Shown here: positions 25,387 through 34,123 of the stretch, piece after piece
How positions within the stretch are numbered: position 1 is the stretch's first letter
Layout: every line of letters starts with the position of its first letter
Source: Lichenicoccus sp964247695
GTDB lineage: Bacteria > Pseudomonadota > Alphaproteobacteria > Acetobacterales > Acetobacteraceae
NCBI GenBank assembly: GCA_964247695.1
Contig: CAXTVI010000001.1
Span: forward strand, 124,001 to 188,000
Reading direction: 5' to 3'
DNA length: 64,000 nucleotides
Program-made: the position numbers and the translations under genes
The notes under the pieces: model-generated
What the model was told of the DNA's origin: nothing
What the model saw: the letters and a program-made list of their open reading frames with translations, nothing else
The model's database searches: none

Positions 25387-26559
25387 ATGAAGACCGTCTC
25401 GATCCTCGGCAGCACCGGAAGCATCGGCTGCAGCACCATCGACCTGCTCGGCCAGGCGCCGGACCGCTACCAGGTCGAGGCGCTGGTCGGCGGCCGCAAC
25501 GTCGCCCGGCTGGCCGAGCAGGCCCTCGTGCTGCGGGCGCGGCATGCGGTGATCGCGGATCCGTCGCAGCTCGACGAGCTGCGCGCCCGGCTCGAGGGCA
25601 GCGGCACGACGGTGGCCGCCGGCGACGCGGCGGTGTCCGAGGCGGCGGCGCGTCCGGTGGACTGGACCATGTCGGCGATCACCGGCGCGGTCGGCCTCGC
25701 TCCCACGCTGGCGGCGATCCGCAATGGCGCCGCCGTGGCGCTGGCCAACAAGGAGGCGCTGGTCTGTGCCGGCGACGTCATGCTGCGCGCGGTGCGCGAT
25801 GCCGGCGCCACCCTGCTGCCGGTGGATTCCGAGCACAACGCGGTGTTCCAGGCGATGGCCGACCGCCAGCACGACGAGGTGGAGAGCATCGTGCTGACCG
25901 CGTCCGGCGGCCCGTTCCGCAGGGCAAGCCTCGACGAGATGGAGCAGGCGGCCCCCGAGGCGGCGCTGCGCCATCCGGTCTGGTCGATGGGGGCGAAGAT
26001 CACCATCGATTCCGCCTCCATGTTCAACAAGGGCCTGGAGATCATCGAGGCGGCGCGGCTGTTCGGGCTCGAGGAGCACCGCATCAACGTGCTCGTGCAT
26101 CCGCAATCCGTGGTGCATGGCATGGTGCAGTACAGCGACGGCAGCGTGCTGGCGCAGCTCGGCGCGCCTGACATGCGGGTGCCGATCGCGCACGCCCTGG
26201 CGTGGCCGCGGCGGATGCGCACCAACGCGCCTCGGCTGGATCTGGCGGCGGTGGCGCGGCTGGAGTTCGAGGCGCCCGATCCGGTGCGCTTTCCAGCACT
26301 CCGGCTGGCGCGCGAGGCCTTGCGCGCTGGCGGCGCGGCACCGGCGGTGCTGTCGGCCGCGAACGAGATCGCCGTTGCCGCGTTCCTTGGACGGCGCATC
26401 GGCTTTCTCGATATCGCACGGCTGGTCGAGCGCGTGCTGCACGAGGTCGGTGCGCAGGCGGCGGATACGCTGGACGCGGTGCTATACTGGGACAACGAGG
26501 CCAGGCGGATCGCCCGGGCCTGCCTGCCGACGCCGGGGAGCGGATCCCGTGCGGCGTGA
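25387..26559 (+). CDS. dxr: 1-deoxy-D-xylulose 5-phosphate reductoisomerase
   Basis: Dxr catalyses the first committed step of the methylerythritol phosphate route to isoprenoids, which feeds UppS upstream. The NADPH fold starts with SILGSTGSIG. ANKEALV, PVDSEHNAVFQ and the ATIDSAS-like block (KITIDSASMFNKGLE) hold metal and substrate. Length is 390 residues. ATG 25387 starts six bases after the cdsA stop. Confidence 0.95.
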   Translation: MKTVSILGSTGSIGCSTIDLLGQAPDRYQVEALVGGRNVARLAEQALVLRARHAVIADPSQLDELRARLEGSGTTVAAGDAAVSEAAARPVDWTMSAITGAVGLAPTLAAIRNGAAVALANKEALVCAGDVMLRAVRDAGATLLPVDSEHNAVFQAMADRQHDEVESIVLTASGGPFRRASLDEMEQAAPEAALRHPVWSMGAKITIDSASMFNKGLEIIEAARLFGLEEHRINVLVHPQSVVHGMVQYSDGSVLAQLGAPDMRVPIAHALAWPRRMRTNAPRLDLAAVARLEFEAPDPVRFPALRLAREALRAGGAAPAVLSAANEIAVAAFLGRRIGFLDIARLVERVLHEVGAQAADTLDAVLYWDNEARRIARACLPTPGSGSRAA

Positions 26560-26637
26560 CTGCTGCGGAGGGCCGAGGGCGATGATGGTGGGATGTGGCG
26601 TGCGCGTGCGTGATCCGGGCCTGACAGGGCCGTCCTC

Positions 26638-27756
26638 GTGATCCTGCCGCAGGTGCTTCGCACCCCGCTCGCGTTCGCGCTGGTCCTGGGCATCCTGGTG
26701 TTCATCCATGAACTCGGCCACTACCTCGCCGCGCGCTGGCGCGGCGTGCATGTCGAGATCTTCTCGATCGGCTTCGGCCGCCCGCTGCTGCGCTGGCACG
26801 ACCGGGTCGGCACCGAGTGGCGACTCTGCCTGTTGCCGCTCGGCGGCTACGTCAAGCCGCACGGCTTCGAAGGACCGGGCGAGGCGAGTCCAGAGGCACA
26901 GGCGAACTGGCTGCCGGGGCGCACCTTCCACGACAAGTCGGTGGGGTCGCGGGCGATCGTGATCATGGCCGGGCCGGTGTTCAACTTCCTGCTCGCCATC
27001 GTCCTGTTCGCCGGCCTGTTCGCCGCAGTCGGGCGGCCGAGCACGGTGCCGCTGGCAGGCATGCCGCCGGTCATCGGCGAAGTGGTGGCTGGAGGTGCCG
27101 CGCAGTTGGCCGGCCTCAGGCCGGGTGACCGGATCGAGCGCATCGGGGCCGCATCGACCGGCAGCATTGTCGATGTGCAGCGGCTGGTGTCGGCAGCGCC
27201 GGGCCAGCGTCTCGTCCTGCAGGTCCGTCGCGGCGCCGGCGACGTGACGGTGCCGGTCACCGTAGGGGGAGGCGAGAAGACCGGGTCCGGCGTGATCGGC
27301 GTGATGTTCACCGCACCCCCGGCCAAGCCGCTGTCGCCCGGGCGCGCGATCGTCGCCGGGGTCCTGGAAACCTGGTCGGTCAGCGTGCAGACGCTGGATG
27401 GCATCTGGCAGATGCTTACCGGCCGGCAGAGTGCCGCGGGTCTCGGCGGCCCGTTGCGAATCGCGCAGCTCTCCGGGCAGGTGGCCGAGCTCGGGGTCGC
27501 CAGCATGGTCAGCTTCATCGCGCTGCTGTCGATCAATCTCGGCCTGATCAACCTGTTCCCGATTCCGGTGCTCGATGGCGGCCGGCTGGTGTTCTACGCC
27601 ATCGAGGCGATCAGGGGGCGCCCGGTGCCACGTCCGGTGCAGGAGTTCAGCTTCCGCGCCGGCTTCGCGCTGATCGCCTGCCTGTTCCTGTTCGTGACCT
27701 TCAACGACCTGTCGCACCTCGGCCTGTTCCAGTGGGTCTCGCGCCGGGTGGGCTGA
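26638..27756 (+). CDS. rseP: RIP metalloprotease RseP (site-2 protease)
   Basis: RseP cuts membrane-embedded anti-sigma factors and leftover signal peptides. HELGH near residue 24 is the zinc motif in the first membrane helix, and NLFPIPVLDGG near the C-terminus completes the site. A PDZ domain lies between (VVAGGAAQLAGLRPGDRIERI). Length is 372 residues with start GTG 26638. It precedes bamA, as is typical, and may be part of an envelope stress response. Confidence 0.93.
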   Translation: MILPQVLRTPLAFALVLGILVFIHELGHYLAARWRGVHVEIFSIGFGRPLLRWHDRVGTEWRLCLLPLGGYVKPHGFEGPGEASPEAQANWLPGRTFHDKSVGSRAIVIMAGPVFNFLLAIVLFAGLFAAVGRPSTVPLAGMPPVIGEVVAGGAAQLAGLRPGDRIERIGAASTGSIVDVQRLVSAAPGQRLVLQVRRGAGDVTVPVTVGGGEKTGSGVIGVMFTAPPAKPLSPGRAIVAGVLETWSVSVQTLDGIWQMLTGRQSAAGLGGPLRIAQLSGQVAELGVASMVSFIALLSINLGLINLFPIPVLDGGRLVFYAIEAIRGRPVPRPVQEFSFRAGFALIACLFLFVTFNDLSHLGLFQWVSRRVG

Positions 27757-27927
27757 AGCCTTCCTGACCAGGGTTTGGTCACAGGACAGCCGCTTGCGTT
27801 TGCGTGAGCATTGCGGCTAGTTCCCCGCGGGCGGTGCATGGCGGCACCTCGGGTTCCGGCAGGGAACCGGGGCCGCAACCCGGGCCGTCCTGGAGCAGCC
27901 AACGCTGCTCGACCAAATGACGAGCAG

Positions 27928-27950
27928 AGCATGATCGCTTGGATCATGCT
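27928..27950. repeat. perfect inverted repeat before bamA
   Basis: AGCATGATC, loop GCTTG and GATCATGCT form a perfect nine-pair dyad. It ends three bases before the AGGGGG ribosome site of bamA. It can act as an operator or as a hairpin in the leader RNA. The 212-base gap also has a smaller dyad (GGTTCC/GGAACC at 27852-27868). Confidence 0.7.
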
Positions 27951-27968
27951 TCAGGGGGATTGCTATCC

Positions 27969-30449
27969 TTGTCCGCTAGACGCTCTGCCCTGTTCACCTC
28001 CGCCTGCCTGATTCCGTTCCTGGTCGATGGCGCGGCAATGGGGCAGACCGCCTCGACGACGCCGGCCCAGGCTCCTCCGGACCAGGCTCCTCCGGACCAG
28101 GCACCTCCGGACCAGAGCCGGCCGAGCAACCAGACGCGTATGCACCGGCGTCATGCCCAGCCAGCGCGGCCGCATCGCGGCCAGGCCCTGCCGCCATCCG
28201 GCGGCGTCATCGCCGCGATCGCCGTGCGCGGCAACGCGCGCATCGAGACCAGCACGATCCTGTCCTACCTGCTCGTCCAGCAGGGCGATGCGTTCAACCA
28301 GGACGATCTCGACCGTTCGCTCAAGACGCTCTACGCCACGGGCCTTTTCCACGACGTGTCGCTCACCCGCAGCGGCTCGACGCTGATCGTCAAGGTCACC
28401 GAGAACCCGATCGTCAACCGCATCGCCTTCGAGGGCAACCATGCGGCCAAGGACGACGACATCAAGAAGGTCCTGACGCTGCGGCCGCGCGCGGTCTACA
28501 CGCCGGAGCTGGCGGCGCGGGACCGGCAGAAGATCCTCGACCTGTATGCCGGCAAGGGGCGCTACGCGGTCACCGTCACGCCGCAGATCATCCGGCTGTC
28601 GCACAACCGCGTCGACGTGGTGTTCCAGATCAGCGAGGGCCAGCTCACCCTGATCCAGAAGATCAGCTTCGTCGGCAACAAGGCGTTCTCGGAGGCCAGG
28701 CTCTCGCAGGTGGTGACCTCCAAGGAGACCGCCTGGTACCGGTTCTTTTCCTCGTCGGACGAGTACAATCCGGAGCGCATCCAGTACGATCGCGAGCTGC
28801 TGCGTCGGTTCTACCTGCGCAACGGCTATGTCGATTTCGACGTTTCGGACGCGACCGCCGAGCTCTCGCCGGACCGCAAGTCGTTCTACATCACCTTCAC
28901 CATCATCGAGGGGCCGCGCTACCGGATCGGCAAGCTCGAGGTGAAGTCGAGCCTGCGGCATGTCACCGGCGACAGCCTGCGGCCGCTGGTGGAGAGCCTC
29001 GACCACAAATGGTACGACGGCGACGAGGTGCAGCGCATCTCGGATGCCATGCAGGACGGGCTGCAGGCCCGTGGCTATCCGTTCGCGCTGGTCAGGCCGG
29101 AGATCGCGCGCAACACCGACACCCACACCGTGGACCTGCTGTTCGATGTGAGCGAAGGCCCGCGGGTCTATGTCGAGCGGCTCGACATTACTGGCAACAC
29201 CATCACCCAGGACCACGTGATCCGGCGCCAGTTCGACATGGCGGAAGGCGATCCGTTCACGCCGACGCAACAGCGTCGGTCCAAGCAGGCGCTGGAGGAT
29301 CTCGGCTATTTCAGCACGGTCAATGTCGAGACCGCGCCGGGCTCCTCGGCGGACAAGGTGGTGGTGAACGCGGCCCTCGCCGAAAAACCAACCGGTGAGC
29401 TGACCCTGGGCGGCGGCTATTCGACCGACGCGGGCATCCTCGGCAATGCCGGCATCCGGCAGAAGAACCTGGTCGGCAGCGGCATCGATGCGAGCTTGCA
29501 GGGCACGCTGGCGCAGTACGAGAACCAGGTCGATTTCTCGCTAACCGACCCGTACTTCCTCGGCCGCAACCTGGTCGCCGGCATCGACCTGTTCAGCATC
29601 CAGACCGACAACCTGAACATCTCGGACTATTACGAGACCAGGCTCGGCGGCACCGCGCGCATCGGCTATGCCTACAACCGCTACCTGTCGCAGTCCTGGA
29701 ACTACTCCCTGATCGACCGGCACGTCAGCAACATCAACACCGCCGCGAGCCTGTACATCCAGGACGAGTCCGGCTATTCGCTGCTGTCGCAGGTCGGCAC
29801 CACGCTGGCCTATGACCGCCGCGACAGCCGCCTGCAGCCGCACACGGGCTACATCGTGCGCATCGGCGGCGACCTTTCGGGCCTGGGCGGCAACGAGAAA
29901 TACATCCGCGGCAAGCTCGACGCCTCGTACTACATCCCGCTCGACCGGTTCACCAACAACCATGACTGGACGATCGCCCTGGTGGCGGGCACCGGCTACC
30001 TCGCCGACTACTCCGGTGGCCGGCAGGACATCGTCGACAACTTCTATCTTGGCGGCGACAACCTGCGCGGCTTCCTTGATGGCGGCGTCGGGCCGCACTC
30101 GGTGCCGACCAACAAGTACCCGGCCAGCGATGCGCTTGGCGGCCGGTTCATCTACACGCAGTCCACGACGCTCAACTTCCCGCTGCCGCTCGGGCCCGAC
30201 CTCGGCCTGTCCGGCCGCACTTTCGCCGATGTCGGCGGCCTGGACGGGGTGCGCACGATCCGCAGCTTCACCGCCGCCCAGGACCAGCCGCTCGCCGGCG
30301 ACAACCTGTCGCCGCGTGTCTCCGTCGGTGTCGGCGTGTCGTGGAAGAGCCCGTTCGGTCTGATCAACGTCGATATCGGCATACCCGTGGTGAAGCAGAA
30401 ATACGACCAGACGCAGGTCTTCCGCTTCGGCTTCGGCTCGAACTTCTGA
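27969..30449 (+). CDS. bamA: outer membrane protein assembly factor BamA
   Basis: BamA folds beta-barrel proteins into the outer membrane. After a signal peptide (cut near AAMGQ) comes a short Pro/Gln/Asp repeat, then five POTRA domains starting at IAAIAVRGNARIETSTIL. A C-terminal 16-strand barrel ends in Phe (FGSNF), as outer membrane proteins do. No ATG fits; TTG 27969 has AGGGGG 11 bases upstream and gives 826 residues. TTG 27960 and 27939 are alternatives. The start is uncertain by up to ten residues. It is followed by ompH and lipid A genes. Confidence 0.93.
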   Translation: MSARRSALFTSACLIPFLVDGAAMGQTASTTPAQAPPDQAPPDQAPPDQSRPSNQTRMHRRHAQPARPHRGQALPPSGGVIAAIAVRGNARIETSTILSYLLVQQGDAFNQDDLDRSLKTLYATGLFHDVSLTRSGSTLIVKVTENPIVNRIAFEGNHAAKDDDIKKVLTLRPRAVYTPELAARDRQKILDLYAGKGRYAVTVTPQIIRLSHNRVDVVFQISEGQLTLIQKISFVGNKAFSEARLSQVVTSKETAWYRFFSSSDEYNPERIQYDRELLRRFYLRNGYVDFDVSDATAELSPDRKSFYITFTIIEGPRYRIGKLEVKSSLRHVTGDSLRPLVESLDHKWYDGDEVQRISDAMQDGLQARGYPFALVRPEIARNTDTHTVDLLFDVSEGPRVYVERLDITGNTITQDHVIRRQFDMAEGDPFTPTQQRRSKQALEDLGYFSTVNVETAPGSSADKVVVNAALAEKPTGELTLGGGYSTDAGILGNAGIRQKNLVGSGIDASLQGTLAQYENQVDFSLTDPYFLGRNLVAGIDLFSIQTDNLNISDYYETRLGGTARIGYAYNRYLSQSWNYSLIDRHVSNINTAASLYIQDESGYSLLSQVGTTLAYDRRDSRLQPHTGYIVRIGGDLSGLGGNEKYIRGKLDASYYIPLDRFTNNHDWTIALVAGTGYLADYSGGRQDIVDNFYLGGDNLRGFLDGGVGPHSVPTNKYPASDALGGRFIYTQSTTLNFPLPLGPDLGLSGRTFADVGGLDGVRTIRSFTAAQDQPLAGDNLSPRVSVGVGVSWKSPFGLINVDIGIPVVKQKYDQTQVFRFGFGSNF
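28068..28112 (+). repeat. three tandem 15-base repeats in bamA
   Basis: Three copies of CAGGCTCCTCCGGAC (third with one change) encode QAPPD three times just after the signal peptide of BamA. The length is likely to vary between strains. Confidence 0.9.
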
Positions 30450-30456
30450 GGTGATG

Positions 30457-31446
30457 ATGCTCCGAGACCCCGCCCTGCAGTCCCGCGCGCCGTTCGACCC
30501 GCGCTCCGTCCGCCTCTCGCTCCGCCGTTCCGGCGCTAGCGGGTCAGCGTTGCTGGCGGCAGCATTTGCACTGCCGTTGCTGGCGGGCGCGACGGTAGCG
30601 CACGCGCAGAGCAGCACCGGCCCGGGCTGGTTCGTGCCGAAGACCCAGCAGTCGGGCTCCGGCGGTGCACCCCAGAGCGTGGTGCGTCGCCGCCCGGGTG
30701 CCATTCCGGTGGCGGGTCCTGGGGCGAATGCCATGGGCGACGGCGACCCGCAGGCACCGGGTGCCGCGCAGACCCCGCCGGTGCTGCCGCTGCCGCCGAT
30801 CCCGGCGCTGTCCGAGATGGCCAAGGGCGCCCCGCCGCCGAACGCTGTGATCGGGGTGCTCAGCGTTCCCGACGTGATGCGCCAGTCGGTGGCGGCGCAG
30901 CAGGTCGAGAAGATCCTCGGCGCCCGGCGCGACAAGCTCAACCAGGATGCGCAGAAGGAGCAGGCGAGCTGGCGCGACCTGCAGCAGCAGATCCAGAACT
31001 CCAAGCTCAGCCAGGAGCAGCTCGCGACCCGCGAGCGCGCGCTGCAGCAGCGGGTGACCGCGGCGCAGCGTGATTTCCGCAACCGCAACCGCATCATCCA
31101 GGAAGCGGCGCAGGTGTCGCTCGGTCAGATCGAGCGCGAGCTCGTCCAGGTGATCCGCCAGGTGGCTGCCGCGCGCGGCATGAATCTGGTGCTGCATCGC
31201 GAGCAGGTCGCGCTGAACATCAACGATTTCGACATCACCCTGCAGGTGTCGAACCAGTTGAATTCGACGCTGTCGTCGGTCTTCATCCCGGCCGACGGGG
31301 TCGATCCGGAGGAGCTGGCCCGCTCGGGCAGCTTCCCGACCACGGCCAATCCGGGTCCGCAGCCGCCGCCGCCGCCAGTTGCGACCGTGGCGACCAGCCC
31401 GGTTCCGGCGGGTGCGACGCCGAACGCCTCGGCGGTCAAGAAGTAG
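30457..31446 (+). CDS. ompH: OmpH/Skp family periplasmic chaperone
   Basis: Skp-type chaperones carry unfolded outer membrane proteins to BamA, whose gene is directly upstream. A long basic N-terminus and hydrophobic segment (LLAAAFALPLLAGATVAHAQ) form the signal. The core has a typical coiled-coil stretch from about residue 150 (VEKILGARRDKLNQDAQKE to LEERAL-like ERALQQRV). It is unusual in having Pro-rich low-complexity regions before and after the coil. ATG 30457 is taken because GAGG lies five bases upstream; GTG 30451 and ATG 30454 are in frame. Length is 329 residues, about twice E. coli Skp. Confidence 0.85.
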   Translation: MLRDPALQSRAPFDPRSVRLSLRRSGASGSALLAAAFALPLLAGATVAHAQSSTGPGWFVPKTQQSGSGGAPQSVVRRRPGAIPVAGPGANAMGDGDPQAPGAAQTPPVLPLPPIPALSEMAKGAPPPNAVIGVLSVPDVMRQSVAAQQVEKILGARRDKLNQDAQKEQASWRDLQQQIQNSKLSQEQLATRERALQQRVTAAQRDFRNRNRIIQEAAQVSLGQIERELVQVIRQVAAARGMNLVLHREQVALNINDFDITLQVSNQLNSTLSSVFIPADGVDPEELARSGSFPTTANPGPQPPPPPVATVATSPVPAGATPNASAVKK

Positions 31447-31452
31447 CGCCGC

Positions 31453-32532
31453 ATGCGCGGCACTGGCGACGAGCGGTTCTTCGCCCATAGCGGGCCGCAG
31501 TCCCTGGACGGTCTGGCGACGCTCGCCGGTGCCGAGGTCCGGCATCCGGCGGATGGGCGCGCGGTCGCCCCGTTCGTCGGCGTCGCCGCCCTGCAGGCCG
31601 CCGGCGCCGGCGAGGTCAGCTTTCTCGATAACCGGCGCTACCTGCCGTTGCTGGGCGGCACCAGGGCGGGGGCGGTGATCCTGAGCGCTGCCTTCGCGGA
31701 CCAGGTCCCGCCGCACTGCGCGGCCCTGGTGACGCCGCAGCCATACCTTGCATGGGCGCGTATCGCGGCATTGTTCCACCCGCGCCCGGCGGTGGTGCCC
31801 GGCATCCACTCGGTTGCCCTGGTCGACGCCGGTGCCACGATCGACCCAGCCGCGGAGATCGGCCCGTTCGCGGTGGTGGGACACGGGGCAAGGATCGGCG
31901 CCGGCAGCGTCGTGATGGCGCATGCGGTGATCGGCCCGGGAGTCGTGATCGGCCGCGACTGCCGGATCGGCAGCCATGCCAGCGTCAGCCACGCCCTCGT
32001 CGGCGACCGGGTCACCTTGTTCCCCGGTGTCCGCATCGGCCAGGACGGGTTCGGCTTCGCCCTTTCCGAGGACGGCTTCGTGACGGTGCCGCAGCTCGGG
32101 CGGGTGATCCTGCATGACGATGTCGAGGTCGGCGCCAACTCGACCATCGACCGCGGGTCGGCGCAGGACACGGTGATCGGCGCCGGCTCCCGGCTCGACA
32201 ACCTGGTGCAGATCGGGCACAACGTGCGGCTTGGACGGTGCTGCATCGTCGTCGCACAAGCGGGAATATCGGGCTCGACGGAACTCGAGGACTACGTGAC
32301 CATTGCGGCACAGGCCGGTCTGATCGGTCATATCCGGATCGGCCGGAAGGCCAGGATCGGGGCCCAGGCGGGGGTGATGTCGGACGTGGACGCGGGCGCC
32401 GATGTGATCGGCAGCCCGGCGATGGCGTTCCGTGAGTTCTTCCGCAACGTGGCGGCGTTGAAGCGCCTGGCGAGACGGCCGGTGACGGGCGTGAACCCGG
32501 GGGCTAACCAAGCTGCGGAGGCCGGCGAGTAG
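31453..32532 (+). CDS. lpxD: UDP-3-O-(3-hydroxymyristoyl)glucosamine N-acyltransferase
   Basis: LpxD adds the second acyl chain in lipid A synthesis. The N-terminal uridine-binding domain includes VSFLDNRRY. The left-handed beta helix is made of hexapeptide repeats, and the catalytic His lies in LVQIGHNVRLG. GQDGFGFA and the STIDRGS box are characteristic. Length is 359 residues. It lies seven bases after ompH and seven before fabZ. Confidence 0.95.
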   Translation: MRGTGDERFFAHSGPQSLDGLATLAGAEVRHPADGRAVAPFVGVAALQAAGAGEVSFLDNRRYLPLLGGTRAGAVILSAAFADQVPPHCAALVTPQPYLAWARIAALFHPRPAVVPGIHSVALVDAGATIDPAAEIGPFAVVGHGARIGAGSVVMAHAVIGPGVVIGRDCRIGSHASVSHALVGDRVTLFPGVRIGQDGFGFALSEDGFVTVPQLGRVILHDDVEVGANSTIDRGSAQDTVIGAGSRLDNLVQIGHNVRLGRCCIVVAQAGISGSTELEDYVTIAAQAGLIGHIRIGRKARIGAQAGVMSDVDAGADVIGSPAMAFREFFRNVAALKRLARRPVTGVNPGANQAAEAGE

Positions 32533-32538
32533 GCAGGC

Positions 32539-33123
32539 ATGGAGTGGAGTCGCAGCCTTGCTGCGCGGGAGTTGGGTTCAGCCTCGATGGACGGAACGGC
32601 ACAGAACGACAAGACCGGCCCTGCCGACGCGGGAAGTGCGCCGGAGACCGCGAGCGCCACCTTGCCCGCGCAGGTCGGCGAGCGGATCGCGCAGATCGAC
32701 GTGCACCAGATCATGGCGGCGATCCCGCACCGCTACCCGTTCCTGATGATCGACCGCATGGTGGATGTGGTGCTGAACCAGTCCGCCATCGGCATCAAGA
32801 ACGTCACCTTCAACGAGCCGCACTTCCTCGGGCATTTCCCGCAGCGGCCGGTGATGCCCGGCGTGTTGATCATCGAGGCGATGGCGCAGACTGCGGCGGC
32901 GCTGGTCGTGCTGACGCTCGGCGACGCCTTCGAGGGCAAGCTGGTCTATTTCATGACCATCGAGAACGCCAAGTTCCGGCGCCCGGTGGTGCCGGGCGAC
33001 CAGTTGCGCATCCATGTCGAAAAGGAGCGCAACCGGGGCAATGTCTGGAAATTCCGCGGCGTGGCGCGTGTCGATGGCGTTTCGGTTGCCGAAGCCACCT
33101 ACAGCGCGATGATCATGCGCTGA
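32539..33123 (+). CDS. fabZ: (3R)-hydroxyacyl-ACP dehydratase FabZ
   Basis: FabZ dehydrates 3-hydroxyacyl-ACP in fatty acid elongation and competes with LpxA/LpxD for hydroxyacyl-ACP. IPHRYPFLMIDR and HFLGHFPQRPVMPGVLIIEAM, with the His and Glu of the active site, are clear. Length is 194 residues with ATG 32539, about 40 more than usual. ATG 32587 would give 178 and may be the true start, because the first 45 residues are low complexity. Confidence 0.93.
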   Translation: MEWSRSLAARELGSASMDGTAQNDKTGPADAGSAPETASATLPAQVGERIAQIDVHQIMAAIPHRYPFLMIDRMVDVVLNQSAIGIKNVTFNEPHFLGHFPQRPVMPGVLIIEAMAQTAAALVVLTLGDAFEGKLVYFMTIENAKFRRPVVPGDQLRIHVEKERNRGNVWKFRGVARVDGVSVAEATYSAMIMR

Positions 33124-33232
33124 GTCGATCTGCCCCGGCCGTCCGGTCACCCCTGGGAACATGCCCGGAAACATTTGGTGTCTTGGCAGCGCGTCCGGGG
33201 CGGGCGACTTCGCTCTGATGTTGATCTCAACG

Positions 33233-34123
33233 ATGAAGCATAGCCACCCCAGTCAGAACATCAGCGTCGAGGAGCCGTCCGCATCGGGGGGCGGGATCCA
33301 TCCGTCCGCCATCGTGTCGCCGGATGCCATCATCGGGCGGGACGTGCAGATCGGCCCCTGGTGCAGCGTCGGCCCGGGCGTGACGCTCGAGGACGGCGTG
33401 CGGCTGGTGTCGCATGTGGTGGTGGACGGCCAGACGCGGATCGGTGCAGGCGCGCTGCTGTATCCGTTCTGCACCGTCGGGCTGGCGCCGCAGGACCTGA
33501 AGTACCGTGGCGAGCCGACCCGGTGCGAGGTTGGCGCGCGCACCGTCATACGCGAGAACGTCACCGTGCATCGCGGCACCGTCACCGGCACCGGCCTGAC
33601 TCGGGTCGGTCGCGACTGCCTGCTGATGGCCAATGCCCATATCGCGCATGATTGCGAGCTCGGCGACCACGTCATCATCGTCAACAACGTGGTGATGGGT
33701 GGGCACGTGGTGATCGGCGACCACGCCCGCATCATGGGGGCCGCGGCGCTGCACCAGTTCGTGCGGATCGGCCGCGCCGCGATGGTCGGCGGCGTCTGCG
33801 GCGTCGAGGCTGACGTGATCCCGTATGGCAGCGTGCTCGGCAACCGGGCGCGGCTGGTCGGGCTGCACTGGGTCTGGCTGCGCCGCAGCGGCGTGGCGGC
33901 CCCTGAGATGCAGCATCTGCGGCGCGCTTTCCGCACCCTCTATCCGCATGACGAGACCGGCGCCGGGGTGTTCGAGGAGCGGCTGGCCCGGGTCCGGGCC
34001 GAGTTCGCCGGCGATCCGCGGGTGGACGAGATCCTGGCCTTCATCGACGCCCCCAGCCGCCGCGGGCTGGTACGTGTAGCCCGCCGCGACCCCGGTGGCG
34101 CCGAGGAGAGCGAGGGCGCCTGA
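33233..34123 (+). CDS. lpxA: acyl-[ACP]-UDP-N-acetylglucosamine O-acyltransferase
   Basis: LpxA begins lipid A synthesis by acylating UDP-GlcNAc. The beta helix starts at GIHPSAIVSPDAIIG, and the catalytic His is in NAHIAHDCELG. The C-terminal helical domain (GLHWVWLRRSGV and the FRTLYP-like block) follows. ATG 33233 gives 296 residues; two in-frame starts upstream (33161, 33218) add unconserved residues. The stop overlaps a probable CTG start of lpxI (CTGA). Confidence 0.95.
   Translation: MKHSHPSQNISVEEPSASGGGIHPSAIVSPDAIIGRDVQIGPWCSVGPGVTLEDGVRLVSHVVVDGQTRIGAGALLYPFCTVGLAPQDLKYRGEPTRCEVGARTVIRENVTVHRGTVTGTGLTRVGRDCLLMANAHIAHDCELGDHVIIVNNVVMGGHVVIGDHARIMGAAALHQFVRIGRAAMVGGVCGVEADVIPYGSVLGNRARLVGLHWVWLRRSGVAAPEMQHLRRAFRTLYPHDETGAGVFEERLARVRAEFAGDPRVDEILAFIDAPSRRGLVRVARRDPGGAEESEGA

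Noticed and set aside
27765..27781. TGACCA/TGGTCA hairpin as terminator after rseP
   Set aside because: The stem has only six pairs and no T run; transcription into bamA is likely.
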